Below, one piece after another: positions 1-6,565 of a DNA stretch of 10,460 nucleotides. Position numbers and translations under genes: made by a program. Where the stretch lies: assembly GCA_021204545.1 (NCBI GenBank), contig JAJPZF010000154.1, positions 1 through 10,460 of the forward strand. Direction: 5' to 3'. The first letter of the stretch is position 1. The number at the start of each line of letters is the position of its first letter. The stretch is from Prevotellaceae bacterium. GTDB lineage: Bacteria > Bacteroidota > Bacteroidia > Bacteroidales > Bacteroidaceae. Under the pieces are notes generated by a model that was not told the origin of the DNA, did no database searches, and saw only the letters and a list, made by a program, of their open reading frames with translations.

Positions 1-4
1 ATCT

Positions 5-1060
5 ATGACTACGATTGACGAAGAGTTGGACATAGAGGAACTGCTTAACGAAGAAGGAGCGTATAACGAACGGACAACGTTCGAACACTGGAGGATAGAA
101 GTAGACCCAGGGCAAACTCCCGTGCGGGTGGACAAGTTCCTCTTCGAGCATCGCCCCAACGTCAGCCGCAACCGCATACAGAAAGCCGCCGAGGCGGGGT
201 GCATCCAGGCGGACGGCAAGCCTGTCAAGAGCAATTATAAGGTGAAGGGCGGCGAGGTGATTACCCTAATGCTCGACCGCCCCAAGCGCATCTGGGAGAT
301 AACGCCTGAGGACATCCCCCTCGACATCGTCTACGAAGACCCCAGCCTGCTCGTGGTGAACAAGGCGGCGGGGATGGTGGTACACCCTGGCTGCGGAAAC
401 TTCTCCCAGACTTTGGTCAACGCCTTGGCCTACCACCTGAAGGACGAGACGGGCTTCGACCCAAACGACCCTGCCGTGGGCATCTGCCACCGCATAGACA
501 AGGAAACAAGCGGCTTGCTGGTAGTGGCGAAGACGGCGGAAACGAAGACTGACCTCTGCAAGCAGTTCTACGACCACTCGACGAAGCGCACTTATCTTGC
601 TCTCGTGTGGGGCAACTTCGACGAGGAAAAAGGCACAGTGGAAGGCAACATCGCGCGAGACCCAAAGGACAGGATGCGAATGACCGTGCTCCCGCCAGAC
701 AGCGAGGCGGGAAAGCCTGCCGTCACCCACTACGAGGTGCTGGAGCGGTTCGACCACGTCACGCTCCTCAGATGCCGCCTCGAGACGGGGCGCACGCACC
801 AGATAAGGGCGCACATGAAGCACATCGGGCACGTGCTGTTCAACGACGAGCGGTACGGCGGGCACGAGATACTGTGGGGCGAAAGGACAAGCAGCTACAA
901 GGCTTTCATCAGCAACTGCCTCAAGGTCTGCCCCAGGCAGGCTCTGCACGCCGAGACGCTCGGCTTCACGCACCCCGCGACGAAGGAAGAGATGTTCTTC
1001 AACGCCGCACTGCCCGCCGATATGCAGGCTCTGCTGGAGAAATGGAGGAAAAGAGTATGA
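5..1060 (+). CDS. rluD: RluA/RluD-family 23S rRNA pseudouridine synthase
   Basis: Isomerises specific uridines of ribosomal RNA to pseudouridine; RluD-type enzymes act on helix 69 of 23S rRNA. The 351-residue protein has an acidic N-terminal tail (about 1-35), an S4 RNA-binding domain (about 38-90, beginning VRVDKFL) and the RluA catalytic domain (about 105-330). The catalytic motif is CHRIDKETSGLLV with the nucleophile Asp165. The later family motif RLETGRTHQIRAHMKHIGH is also present. Length and domain order are normal for the Bacteroidetes RluD group. The ATG at 5 is the first possible start, and the acidic tail is typical of the phylum, so I accept it. Its stop overlaps the ddl start (ATGA at 1057-1060), and rluD next to ddl is a familiar Bacteroidales arrangement. 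The exact target uridines cannot be read from sequence, and RluA or RluC specificity is possible. Confidence 0.93.
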   Translation: MTTIDEELDIEELLNEEGAYNERTTFEHWRIEVDPGQTPVRVDKFLFEHRPNVSRNRIQKAAEAGCIQADGKPVKSNYKVKGGEVITLMLDRPKRIWEITPEDIPLDIVYEDPSLLVVNKAAGMVVHPGCGNFSQTLVNALAYHLKDETGFDPNDPAVGICHRIDKETSGLLVVAKTAETKTDLCKQFYDHSTKRTYLALVWGNFDEEKGTVEGNIARDPKDRMRMTVLPPDSEAGKPAVTHYEVLERFDHVTLLRCRLETGRTHQIRAHMKHIGHVLFNDERYGGHEILWGERTSSYKAFISNCLKVCPRQALHAETLGFTHPATKEEMFFNAALPADMQALLEKWRKRV

Positions 1061-2202
1061 ATCGACCACGAGCGAGAGACAGAGCAAGCTCGCTTGCTCT
1101 TCCGAGCGATGGGGAGATCGCCGAAGGCCATGGCAAGAAGATAATCGCCGTGGTCTGCGGAGGCGACAGCTCGGAACACGACGTGAGTATGCGCAGCGGG
1201 GCGGGCATAGCCTCGCAGCTCGACAAGCAGAGGTACACCCCCTTCCTCGTGGAGATACACCAGGGCAAATGGGAGGCTCTGCTGCCCGACGGCACAAGGG
1301 CTAAGGTGGACCGCAACGACTTCTCCTTCGAGGCGGAGGGAGCAAGGGTGCGCCCCGACTTCTGCTACGTCACCATACACGGCACGCCTGGCGAGAACGG
1401 CATCCTGCAAGGCTACCTCGACCTTATAGGCATGCCCTACTCCACCTCGGACGTGCTGGTCGAGGCACTGACCTTCCACAAGTTCGCTCTTAACAACTAT
1501 ATGCGCAGCCTCGGCGTGAGCGTGGCGGACAGCCTCCTTGTCAGGGCGGGCAAGGCGGACGAGGTAAACGACACGGACATACTGGAGCGCATTGGGCTGC
1601 CCTGCTTCGTGAAGCCTACCAGCGGAGGCAGCTCGTTCGGCACGACGAAGGTGAAGACGGCAGAGGCACTGCGCCCCGCCATAGAGGCTGCCACAAGGGA
1701 GGGGGGCGACGTGATGGTGGAGGCGTTCATGCAAGGCACGGAGATAACCTGCGGCTGCTACAAGACCCGCAAGGCTGCACACGTCTTCCCCATTACAGAG
1801 GTGGTGACCTCCAACGAGTTCTTCGACTACGACGCTAAGTACAACGGGCAGGTAAGCGAGATAACACCCGCAAGGCTGTCCGCCCAGCTCACCGAACGAG
1901 TGCAGAGGCTCACCTCCCTCATCTACGACATCCTTGGCTGCCACGGCATCATACGCATCGACTATATTATAACTGAGGGGGTTCGGAGCGAAGCGACTAA
2001 GCCCTTCCCTGGGGAAGGGTTTGGGATGGGGACAGATGACGTATTGGTTGATCTCGAACGAAGTGAGAAGATTAACCTCCTTGAGATAAACACCACGCCC
2101 GGTATGACCGCCACCAGCTTCATCCCGCAGCAGATACGTGCCGCAGGGCTTAGCGTCACCGAGGTGCTTACAGACATTATCGAGGATACCCTTAATAACT
2201 GA
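1057..2202 (+). CDS. ddl: D-alanine--D-alanine ligase with two apparent in-frame insertions
   Basis: Cytoplasmic ATP-grasp enzyme joining two D-Ala for peptidoglycan precursors. Motifs in order: VVCGGDSSEHDVS (30s-40s, Glu40), HGTPGENGILQGYLD (109-123), FVKPTSGGSSFG (184-195), EAFMQGTE (222-229), FFDYDAKY (255-262), RID (Asp302), LLEINTTPGMT (Glu343, Asn345). Tyr262 aligns with E. coli DdlB Tyr216, favouring D-Ala over D-lactate as second substrate. The ATG at 1057 overlaps the rluD stop by 4 nt and is the only plausible start: between it and the usual N-terminal KKIIAVV there is no in-frame ATG. At 381 residues the protein is longer than usual. About 26 extra residues lie at the N-terminus, and exactly 28 (310-337) are encoded by a copy of the dispersed repeat found upstream of argD. 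All catalytic residues are kept and the frame is open, so I infer a functional enzyme. Confidence 0.95.
   Translation: MNRPRARDRASSLALPSDGEIAEGHGKKIIAVVCGGDSSEHDVSMRSGAGIASQLDKQRYTPFLVEIHQGKWEALLPDGTRAKVDRNDFSFEAEGARVRPDFCYVTIHGTPGENGILQGYLDLIGMPYSTSDVLVEALTFHKFALNNYMRSLGVSVADSLLVRAGKADEVNDTDILERIGLPCFVKPTSGGSSFGTTKVKTAEALRPAIEAATREGGDVMVEAFMQGTEITCGCYKTRKAAHVFPITEVVTSNEFFDYDAKYNGQVSEITPARLSAQLTERVQRLTSLIYDILGCHGIIRIDYIITEGVRSEATKPFPGEGFGMGTDDVLVDLERSEKINLLEINTTPGMTATSFIPQQIRAAGLSVTEVLTDIIEDTLNN
1060..1131 (+). repeat. Palindrome-rich N-terminal extension of ddl
   Basis: This stretch encodes about 26 residues ahead of the normal Ddl N-terminus. It contains a perfect 9-bp inverted repeat, AGAGCAAGC at 1081-1089 and GCTTGCTCT at 1092-1100, with a 2-nt centre. 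A second small one follows: GCGAT at 1106-1110 and ATCGC at 1117-1121. The encoded peptide is Arg/Ser/Ala-rich and matches no part of the Ddl fold. I infer an inserted palindromic element that carried an open frame, because the rluD/ddl ATGA overlap is intact and Ddl homology begins at once after it. No second copy is present in the window, so its repeat nature is unproven; a lineage-specific N-terminal tail is the alternative. Confidence 0.5.
1984..2067 (+). repeat. Dispersed palindromic repeat, copy inside ddl
   Basis: An 84-nt copy of the element that lies in tandem before argD. The first 44 bases are identical to those copies; the remaining 40 differ at 8 positions. The centre is a hairpin: CCCTTCCC at 2002-2009 and GGGAAGGG at 2012-2019. 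The left end carries GAGCGAAGCGAC and the right end GAACGAAGTGAG, which look like diverged direct repeats. It is in frame with ddl, encodes residues 310-337 (starting RSEATKPFPGEGFG) and has no stop codon. It falls between the metal-ligand Asp302 and Glu343/Asn345. Confidence 0.9.
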
Positions 2203-2205
2203 ACG

Positions 2206-3378
2206 ATGACTCACGACTTACACGACTTTGACGACATACGCCCCTTCAGCGACGAGGAGGTGGGGCAAGGCATAAAAGAACTGCTTGCCGACCCGCAGTT
2301 CAACCAGCTGCTAAAGGGCTTCACGCCTTGGCTGCCCGAAGGCTTGCGCAACACTATGCTCAAGGCTGCCTCTGTAGGCGTGCGAAGCACCTTGGACTTT
2401 CAGGTGCGCTTCATGAAGCCCGTCATTAAGCAGCTGCTGCGCAAGTGCGCCACGAGCTATAAGTTCGACTACGAGGGCATCGCCCCGGGGGAGGAGCGTT
2501 ACACCTTCATAAGCAACCACCGGGACATCGTGCTCGACAGCGCCATCCTCAATATGATGCTCAACGACGCCAAGTTCCCCACCACAAGCGAGGTAGCCAT
2601 CGGCGATAACCTTCTCGTCCGCCCTTGGATACGCACCCTCGTCCGCCTCAACAAGTCCTTCCTCGTCAGGCGAAGCCTGCCACGAAGGGAGATGCTCGAG
2701 GCAAGCCGCCTCCTTAGCGAGTACATGCACTACGTCATCAACCAGAAGAGGGACAACATCTGGATTGCGCAGCGTGAGGGCAGGGCTAAGGACTCCGACG
2801 ACCGCACGCAGGAGAGCCTGCTTAAGATGATGACGATGGGAGGAGAGGGAACACCGCTTGAGAGGCTCAAGGACTTGCACATCGTGCCTGTGAGCATATC
2901 ATACGAGTACGACCCCTGCGACTACCTCAAGGCGGAGGAGTTCCAGCTTAAGCGTGACAACCCCGAGTGGAAGAAGAGCAAGCAGGACGACTTCGACAAC
3001 ATGAAGACGGGCATCCTCGGCAAGAAAGGGCATATCTACTACCACGCCTCGCCCTGCATCAACACGTGGCTCGACGAGCTTGCCTCACTGCCCAAGGCGG
3101 AACTCTTCCACGCCGTGGCGCAGCGCATAGACAGGGAGATACACCGTGGCTACCGCCTCTGGGCGGGCAACTACGTGGCTGAGGACTTGCTCTCGGGCGT
3201 GCCACACAATGCCGAGCTTTACACCCACAGCGAGAAGCTCGCCTTCCAAAGGTACGTGCAGAGCCGCCTCGCCCTCATCGACATTCCCGATAAGGACAAC
3301 AGCTTCCTCCGCGAGCGCATACTCACGATGTACGCCAACCCCGCACGCAACCACCGCTTAGCCCTCAAGACGGAATGA
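2206..3378 (+). CDS. PlsB/PlsC-superfamily (lysophospholipid-type) acyltransferase
   Basis: A 390-residue protein of the glycerolipid acyltransferase superfamily, which moves acyl chains onto glycerol-phosphate or related acceptors at the inner membrane face. Block I is ISNHRDIVLDSAIL (His105, Asp107, Asp111), block II FLVRRS (152-157), block III IAQREGRAKD (187-196) and block IV HIVPVSISYEYD. The His-to-Asp spacing differs from the classical HX4D; I remember a similar NHRDIVLD form from Bacteroidetes relatives but cannot check it here. There is no obvious transmembrane segment. The ATG at 2206 lies 3 nt after the ddl stop, and the stop overlaps the next gene by 4 nt, so it belongs to the rluD-ddl unit. 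The true acceptor could be lysophosphatidic acid, an ornithine/glycine lipid or another envelope lipid. Sequence alone does not decide. Confidence 0.8.
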   Translation: MTHDLHDFDDIRPFSDEEVGQGIKELLADPQFNQLLKGFTPWLPEGLRNTMLKAASVGVRSTLDFQVRFMKPVIKQLLRKCATSYKFDYEGIAPGEERYTFISNHRDIVLDSAILNMMLNDAKFPTTSEVAIGDNLLVRPWIRTLVRLNKSFLVRRSLPRREMLEASRLLSEYMHYVINQKRDNIWIAQREGRAKDSDDRTQESLLKMMTMGGEGTPLERLKDLHIVPVSISYEYDPCDYLKAEEFQLKRDNPEWKKSKQDDFDNMKTGILGKKGHIYYHASPCINTWLDELASLPKAELFHAVAQRIDREIHRGYRLWAGNYVAEDLLSGVPHNAELYTHSEKLAFQRYVQSRLALIDIPDKDNSFLRERILTMYANPARNHRLALKTE

Positions 3379-3935
3379 ACAGGCTTGCGCTTGCAGTCGT
3401 AATGGCTCTCTTCCTTGCCTCCTGCAACGACGAGGAGGAGAGCTTCCCGAGCCTCATCACCGAGATGGCGGACGGCATGACTGACGGCAGCGGCACGCTC
3501 ACCACCATCATCACCGACGGAGACGAGCAGTACTCCCTCACCAATCCCCAGACGGGCTACGTGCCCAACGCTCTCTACCGCCTGCTCTGCGGCTACACCG
3601 TCGAAGGGCAAGCGGCGACGCTCTACACCCTCGAGGGCGTGCGCATCCTCAGGGACTCCACAAGCGTAGCACAGCGTGACCCACTCACCATCGTAAGCGC
3701 TTGGCAGACGAGCCGCTACCTTAACCTTCACCTAAGCGTGAAGACACAGGGCGGCACGCACTGCTTCGGTTACATAACCGACAGCATCGTGGGCGAGCAC
3801 CTTTACCTCTCGCTTCACCATAACCAGAACCAAGACCCCGAGGCATACTCCACAGACGTCTACGCAAGCATCCCCCTCGACTCGCTTGAGGGAAGCCTCA
3901 TCACCCTCGAAGGCAAGTATGACTTCGGGCGATAG
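3375..3935 (+). CDS. Small lipoprotein, possibly NigD-like
   Basis: A 186-residue predicted lipoprotein. The signal peptide has one Arg, a hydrophobic stretch and a lipobox ending in Cys17 (LFLASC), followed by an acidic NDEEE run. That acidic run after the Cys is compatible with export to the outer-membrane surface in Bacteroidetes. The body is rich in beta-strand-like patterns; [15 protein letters not shown] and the later [15 protein letters not shown] resemble the C-terminal half of NigD-like lipoproteins as I remember them, so the family call is tentative. The start ATG overlaps the acyltransferase stop (ATGA), and the 3' end overlaps mnmA by 17 nt, so translation is probably coupled. No enzymatic motif is visible. 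A role in the envelope alongside ddl and the acyltransferase is only an inference from position. Confidence 0.75.
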   Translation: MNRLALAVVMALFLASCNDEEESFPSLITEMADGMTDGSGTLTTIITDGDEQYSLTNPQTGYVPNALYRLLCGYTVEGQAATLYTLEGVRILRDSTSVAQRDPLTIVSAWQTSRYLNLHLSVKTQGGTHCFGYITDSIVGEHLYLSLHHNQNQDPEAYSTDVYASIPLDSLEGSLITLEGKYDFGR

Positions 3936-5004
3936 GGTTGCCGTCCTCATCTCGGGCGGCGTGGACAGCGCAGTAGTGACCCACCTGCTCTGCGAGCAAG
4001 GACTGCGCCCCGACCTCCACTACATCAAGATAGGCATGCAGGGAGAAGGCTCGTCCTGCACAAGCGAGGAGGACATCGAGCTCTGCACCGCAACCGCCCG
4101 CCGCTACGGTCTAAGCCTAACGGTCACCGACCTCGAGAAGGAGTACTGGCAGCAGGTCGTAGCCTACACCGTCGACCGCATAAGGCAGGGACTGACACCG
4201 AACCCCGACGTGATGTGCAACAAGCTAATCAAGTTCGGGGTCTTCGAGGAACGCGTCGGGAAGGACTACGACTACATCACCACGGGGCACTACGCAACAC
4301 GCCTCGTGGACGAGAGCGGCTGCGTCTGGCTCGGCACAGCCAAAGACCCCGTGAAGGACCAGACGGACTTCCTCGCGCAGCTCAGCTACAAGCAGCTCCG
4401 TCACTGCCTCTTCCCCTTGGGCGGGCTCCTTAAGGAAGAGGTCCGCCGCATAGCCATCGACGCCCACCTGCCCAGCGCAACGAGGAAGGACAGCCAAGGG
4501 ATATGCTTCCTCGGCAAGATAAACTACAACGACTTCGTCCGCCGTCTCTTGGGAGAGCGGGAAGGGCTTGTGATAGACATCGAGACGGGCAAGGTCGTGG
4601 GCAGGCACAAGGGCTACTGGTTCCACACCATAGGGCAGCGCAAGGGGCTCGGCCTCGGGGGAGGACCGTGGTTCGTCGTTAAGAAGAACGTCAAGCGCAA
4701 CATAGTCTTCGTCGCCAACGGCTGGGATACTCGGCTGCAATACGGACAAGACTTCCGTCTCCAAGACCTGCACTTCCTGACCCGCGACCCTTGGGCAGAG
4801 CCGCCGCACGAGATGCCCATACAGTTCAAGGTCAGGCACGTAGACCACTTCATGCCGGGCACTATAACGCTCGAGCGCGAGGGCTACCACATCCACAGCG
4901 ACGCTCCGATACAGGGCATAGCGCCCGGGCAGTTCGGCTGCATATACGACCACGAGGCGCGCGTCTGCTACGGCAGCGGAGAGATAAGCATCTACAAAGA
5001 ATAA
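3919..5004 (+). CDS. mnmA: tRNA-specific 2-thiouridylase MnmA
   Basis: Thiolates U34 of tRNAs for Lys, Glu and Gln in the cytoplasm, using ATP to activate the base and a relayed persulfide sulfur. The 361-residue protein has the PP-loop [11 protein letters not shown] (10-20), the tRNA-recognition motif [16 protein letters not shown] with catalytic Cys100, TTGHYA (121-126), and DSQGICFLG with the second catalytic Cys196. The central and C-terminal beta-barrel domains follow ([20 protein letters not shown] is the linker region). I chose the ATG at 3919 because homology begins a few residues later. An upstream start at 3886 would add 11 residues read from the lipoprotein gene. It overlaps that gene by 17 nt and is last in the unit, with a terminator 36 nt after its stop. 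Bacteroidales often carry more than one MnmA paralogue, so this may be one of two. Confidence 0.93.
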   Translation: MTSGDRVAVLISGGVDSAVVTHLLCEQGLRPDLHYIKIGMQGEGSSCTSEEDIELCTATARRYGLSLTVTDLEKEYWQQVVAYTVDRIRQGLTPNPDVMCNKLIKFGVFEERVGKDYDYITTGHYATRLVDESGCVWLGTAKDPVKDQTDFLAQLSYKQLRHCLFPLGGLLKEEVRRIAIDAHLPSATRKDSQGICFLGKINYNDFVRRLLGEREGLVIDIETGKVVGRHKGYWFHTIGQRKGLGLGGGPWFVVKKNVKRNIVFVANGWDTRLQYGQDFRLQDLHFLTRDPWAEPPHEMPIQFKVRHVDHFMPGTITLEREGYHIHSDAPIQGIAPGQFGCIYDHEARVCYGSGEISIYKE

Positions 5005-5039
5005 AGGACACCGGCGGCCACGCCTAAGCCGCATAACTC

Positions 5040-5077
5040 CCCACCCTAACGCTCTGGGAAGCGTGAGGGTGGGTTTT
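5040..5077 (+). terminator. Rho-independent terminator after mnmA
   Basis: A 14-bp stem, CCCACCCTAACGCT at 5040-5053 pairing with AGCGTGAGGGTGGG at 5060-5073 with one A-G mismatch. The loop is 6 nt, and TTTT follows at 5074-5077. It lies 36 nt beyond the mnmA stop and closes the first transcription unit. The T-run is short, but the stem is very strong. Confidence 0.85.
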
Positions 5078-5107
5078 CCCGTCCCCAGCTAAGAGGCTTC
5101 ACAATCG

Positions 5108-5238
5108 ACTCGCCGAGAGGACTATACCCCACTCGCCGAGTGGGGTCTACCCCAGTCACTGAGTGGGGTCTATCCCAGTCACTGAGTGGGGTCTACCCCA
5201 GTCACTGAGTGGGGTCTACCCCAGTCACTGAGTGGGGT
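5108..5238. repeat. Tandem array of 23-bp units
   Basis: Four good units start at 5138, 5161, 5184 and 5207 (pattern GAGTGGGGTCTACCCC then AGTCACT). The second has a single T-for-C change. A degenerate unit precedes them at 5115-5137, a partial one lies at 5108-5114, and a truncated one at 5230-5238. Each unit holds TGGGG-TCTA-CCCCA, and each junction holds CACT-G-AGTG, so the array is a string of overlapping small palindromes. It sits between the mnmA terminator and the argR leader. The unit length is not a multiple of three and no gene spans it. I see no spacers, so it is not a CRISPR. Its function is unknown; slippage-prone copy number is likely. Confidence 0.9.
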
Positions 5239-5279
5239 TCAACTCCTCACTGACACCGATTATATCGTCTATCCCGTCG

Positions 5280-5402
5280 TCGCCGCGAAGGCTAAGCGTA
5301 GGGACTGCCGCCACTCACATATATCAGCCGCAAAGCGCATTTATGCTCTTTTTCCGCCCAAACACTTGCATAACAGACGAACGGGCGGTAACTTCGCGGC
5401 GA
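5280..5402. repeat. 11-bp perfect inverted repeat flanking the argR upstream region
   Basis: TCGCCGCGAAG at 5280-5290 is the exact reverse complement of CTTCGCGGCGA at 5392-5402. The right arm ends 13 nt before the argR ATG. Inside lie a nested CCGCCC (5354-5359) / GGGCGG (5383-5388) pair and a TTATGC (5341-5346) / GCATAA (5368-5373) pair. This could be a looped operator, an RNA fold if transcription begins upstream, or the ends of a small non-coding mobile element. No single reading is proven. Confidence 0.45.
5366..5396 (+). promoter_or_regulatory. Candidate Bacteroidetes-type promoter for argR operon
   Basis: TTGC at 5366-5369 and TAACTTCG at 5389-5396, separated by 19 nt, approximate the Bacteroidetes -33 (TTTG/TTG) and -7 (TAnnTTTG) elements; the -7 box has one mismatch. 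Transcription would start near 5400, giving a leader of only about 15 nt. The location is right (after a terminator, before argR), but the match is imperfect. ArgR autoregulation is expected from the family; I could not identify a convincing ARG box. Confidence 0.3.
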
Positions 5403-5415
5403 TAATCACATAGTT

Positions 5416-5901
5416 ATGGCTTACAACAAGACAAGGAACACACGACTGGAGATCCTTAAGACGATTGTCTCAGGCAAAGAGATCTCCACACAGAACGAGC
5501 TAACCGAGGAGCTCCGACGCTCAGGTATCCACTGCACGCAAGCGACGCTAAGCCGCGACCTCAGGCAACTGCGCATCTCGAAGGCTCGCACCCCCGAGGG
5601 CCGCTTAGCCTACATGCTGCCAGAGACGAGGATAACCCGTGGCGTAAGCGAGACGCACGCCACGATGAGGGCGCTGCACAACAAAGGGGCGCTGGGCGTG
5701 CAGTTCAGCGGTAATCTGGCCGTCGTGAAGACCCTCCCCGGCTACGCCTCGCACGTCGCGCTGGACATAGACAGAAGCGGGCTGGACTGCGTGCTCGGCA
5801 CTGTGGCGGGCGACGACACGGTGCTGGTGGTGCTGGACGAGGGGACTGACAAGCAGCAAGCCCTGAGCGCGATAGCCGGGGCTACGAGCTACAGCTACTG
5901 A
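5416..5901 (+). CDS. argR: Arginine repressor ArgR
   Basis: Arginine-responsive transcription regulator that binds operators as a hexamer and represses arginine biosynthesis. The 161-residue protein has the N-terminal winged helix-turn-helix (about 8-70) with the family signature TQATLSRDLRQLRISK. The C-terminal domain (about 90-161) carries the oligomerisation and arginine-binding part: TLPGYASHVALDID, then LGTVAGDDTVLVV with the two Asp residues that contact arginine. The ATG at 5416 is the first in-frame ATG and gives the usual length. It is the first gene of the arginine unit, 6 nt before the GNAT gene, so it probably controls its own operon. A variant in which it acts as a dual activator/repressor, as in Bacillus, is possible. 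Confidence 0.95.
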   Translation: MAYNKTRNTRLEILKTIVSGKEISTQNELTEELRRSGIHCTQATLSRDLRQLRISKARTPEGRLAYMLPETRITRGVSETHATMRALHNKGALGVQFSGNLAVVKTLPGYASHVALDIDRSGLDCVLGTVAGDDTVLVVLDEGTDKQQALSAIAGATSYSY

Positions 5902-5907
5902 AGAGCC

Positions 5908-6537
5908 ATGACCGGGAACGTGAAGCACACTGCGGCGGAGGTCGAGGTGCTGATAGCCGACGCGAGCCACGAGGTGTACGTTGACACTATCCTCGAGACG
6001 ATACGAGTGGCGGCACAGAAGCGAGGCACGGGCATAGCCGAGCGCACCCACGAGTACGTCGCACAGAAGATGCGGGAGGGCAAGGCTGTGCTCGCTCTCT
6101 CGGGCGAGACGTTCGCAGGCTTCAGCTACATCGAGACGTGGGGAAACAAGCACTACGTCACCACCTCAGGACTCATCGTGCACCCCGACTTCCAAGGGCT
6201 GGGCGTGGCTAAGCGCATCAAGGACTACACCTTCACGCTGGCGCGGGTGCGCTGGCCCGAGGCGAAGATATTCAGCCTCACAAGCGGCGACGCGGTGATG
6301 AAGATGAACACCGACCTCGGCTACGTGCCGGTGAGCTTCAACCAGCTCACCGACGACGAGGCTTTCTGGGCGGGTTGCCGAGGCTGCACGAACCACGACA
6401 TACTGGTGGCTAAGCAGCGGCGCTTCTGCATCTGCACCGGAATGCTTTACGACCCCCTCAAGCACCACGGAGAGCCAACGCCCGCCGACGTGTTCCAGAA
6501 GGTGATGAAGACGCTAACCGAGAGGGGACTGATATAA
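5908..6537 (+). CDS. GNAT acyltransferase, candidate glutamate N-acyl (succinyl) transferase
   Basis: A 209-residue GNAT-fold protein. The acyl-CoA pyrophosphate-binding segment is visible as SGLIVHPDFQGLGVAKRIKDY (about 88-108), which fits the Q/R-x-x-G-x-G/A motif (QGLGVA). A C-terminal region with several Cys and ICTGMLYDP has no familiar function. It lies between argR (6-nt gap) and argG (28-nt gap). The rest of the arginine pathway follows, but no argA or argJ is present in the window. I infer that it acylates glutamate with succinyl-CoA or acetyl-CoA, the first pathway step. As I recall, the homologous gene in the Bacteroides thetaiotaomicron arginine cluster was implicated genetically in this role. 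The sequence alone proves only the GNAT fold. Other amine substrates remain possible. Confidence 0.75.
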   Translation: MTGNVKHTAAEVEVLIADASHEVYVDTILETIRVAAQKRGTGIAERTHEYVAQKMREGKAVLALSGETFAGFSYIETWGNKHYVTTSGLIVHPDFQGLGVAKRIKDYTFTLARVRWPEAKIFSLTSGDAVMKMNTDLGYVPVSFNQLTDDEAFWAGCRGCTNHDILVAKQRRFCICTGMLYDPLKHHGEPTPADVFQKVMKTLTERGLI

Positions 6538-6565
6538 CAAAGGTATACTACAAGACAAGAAGGAA

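Noticed and set aside
607..1056. Upstream extension of the ddl frame
   Set aside because: This part is the out-of-frame reading of rluD; its Arg/Gly-rich translation has no family resemblance. The ATG at 1057 with the 4-nt overlap is the credible start.
266..1297. Long reverse-strand open frame opposite rluD and ddl
   Set aside because: Shadow of two strongly supported genes in GC-rich DNA; the product has no recognisable motif. The same applies to 895-2214, 4225-5034, 6548-7765 and 9393-10031 on the reverse strand.
3886..3918. Earlier start for mnmA
   Set aside because: It adds 11 residues read from inside the lipoprotein gene; MnmA homology starts a few residues after the ATG at 3919.
5108..5238. 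CRISPR array
   Set aside because: The units follow each other directly with no unique spacers, and no cas gene is nearby.
5337..5346. GCATTTATGC as an ARG box half or operator
   Set aside because: It is a neat short palindrome near argR, but its centre is only 2 nt and it does not fit the 18-bp ARG box spacing known from E. coli or Bacillus.
5186..5413. Small open frame across the tandem repeats and argR leader
   Set aside because: It starts with GTG inside a 23-bp repeat whose length is not a multiple of three, has no known motif, and runs over the probable promoter.
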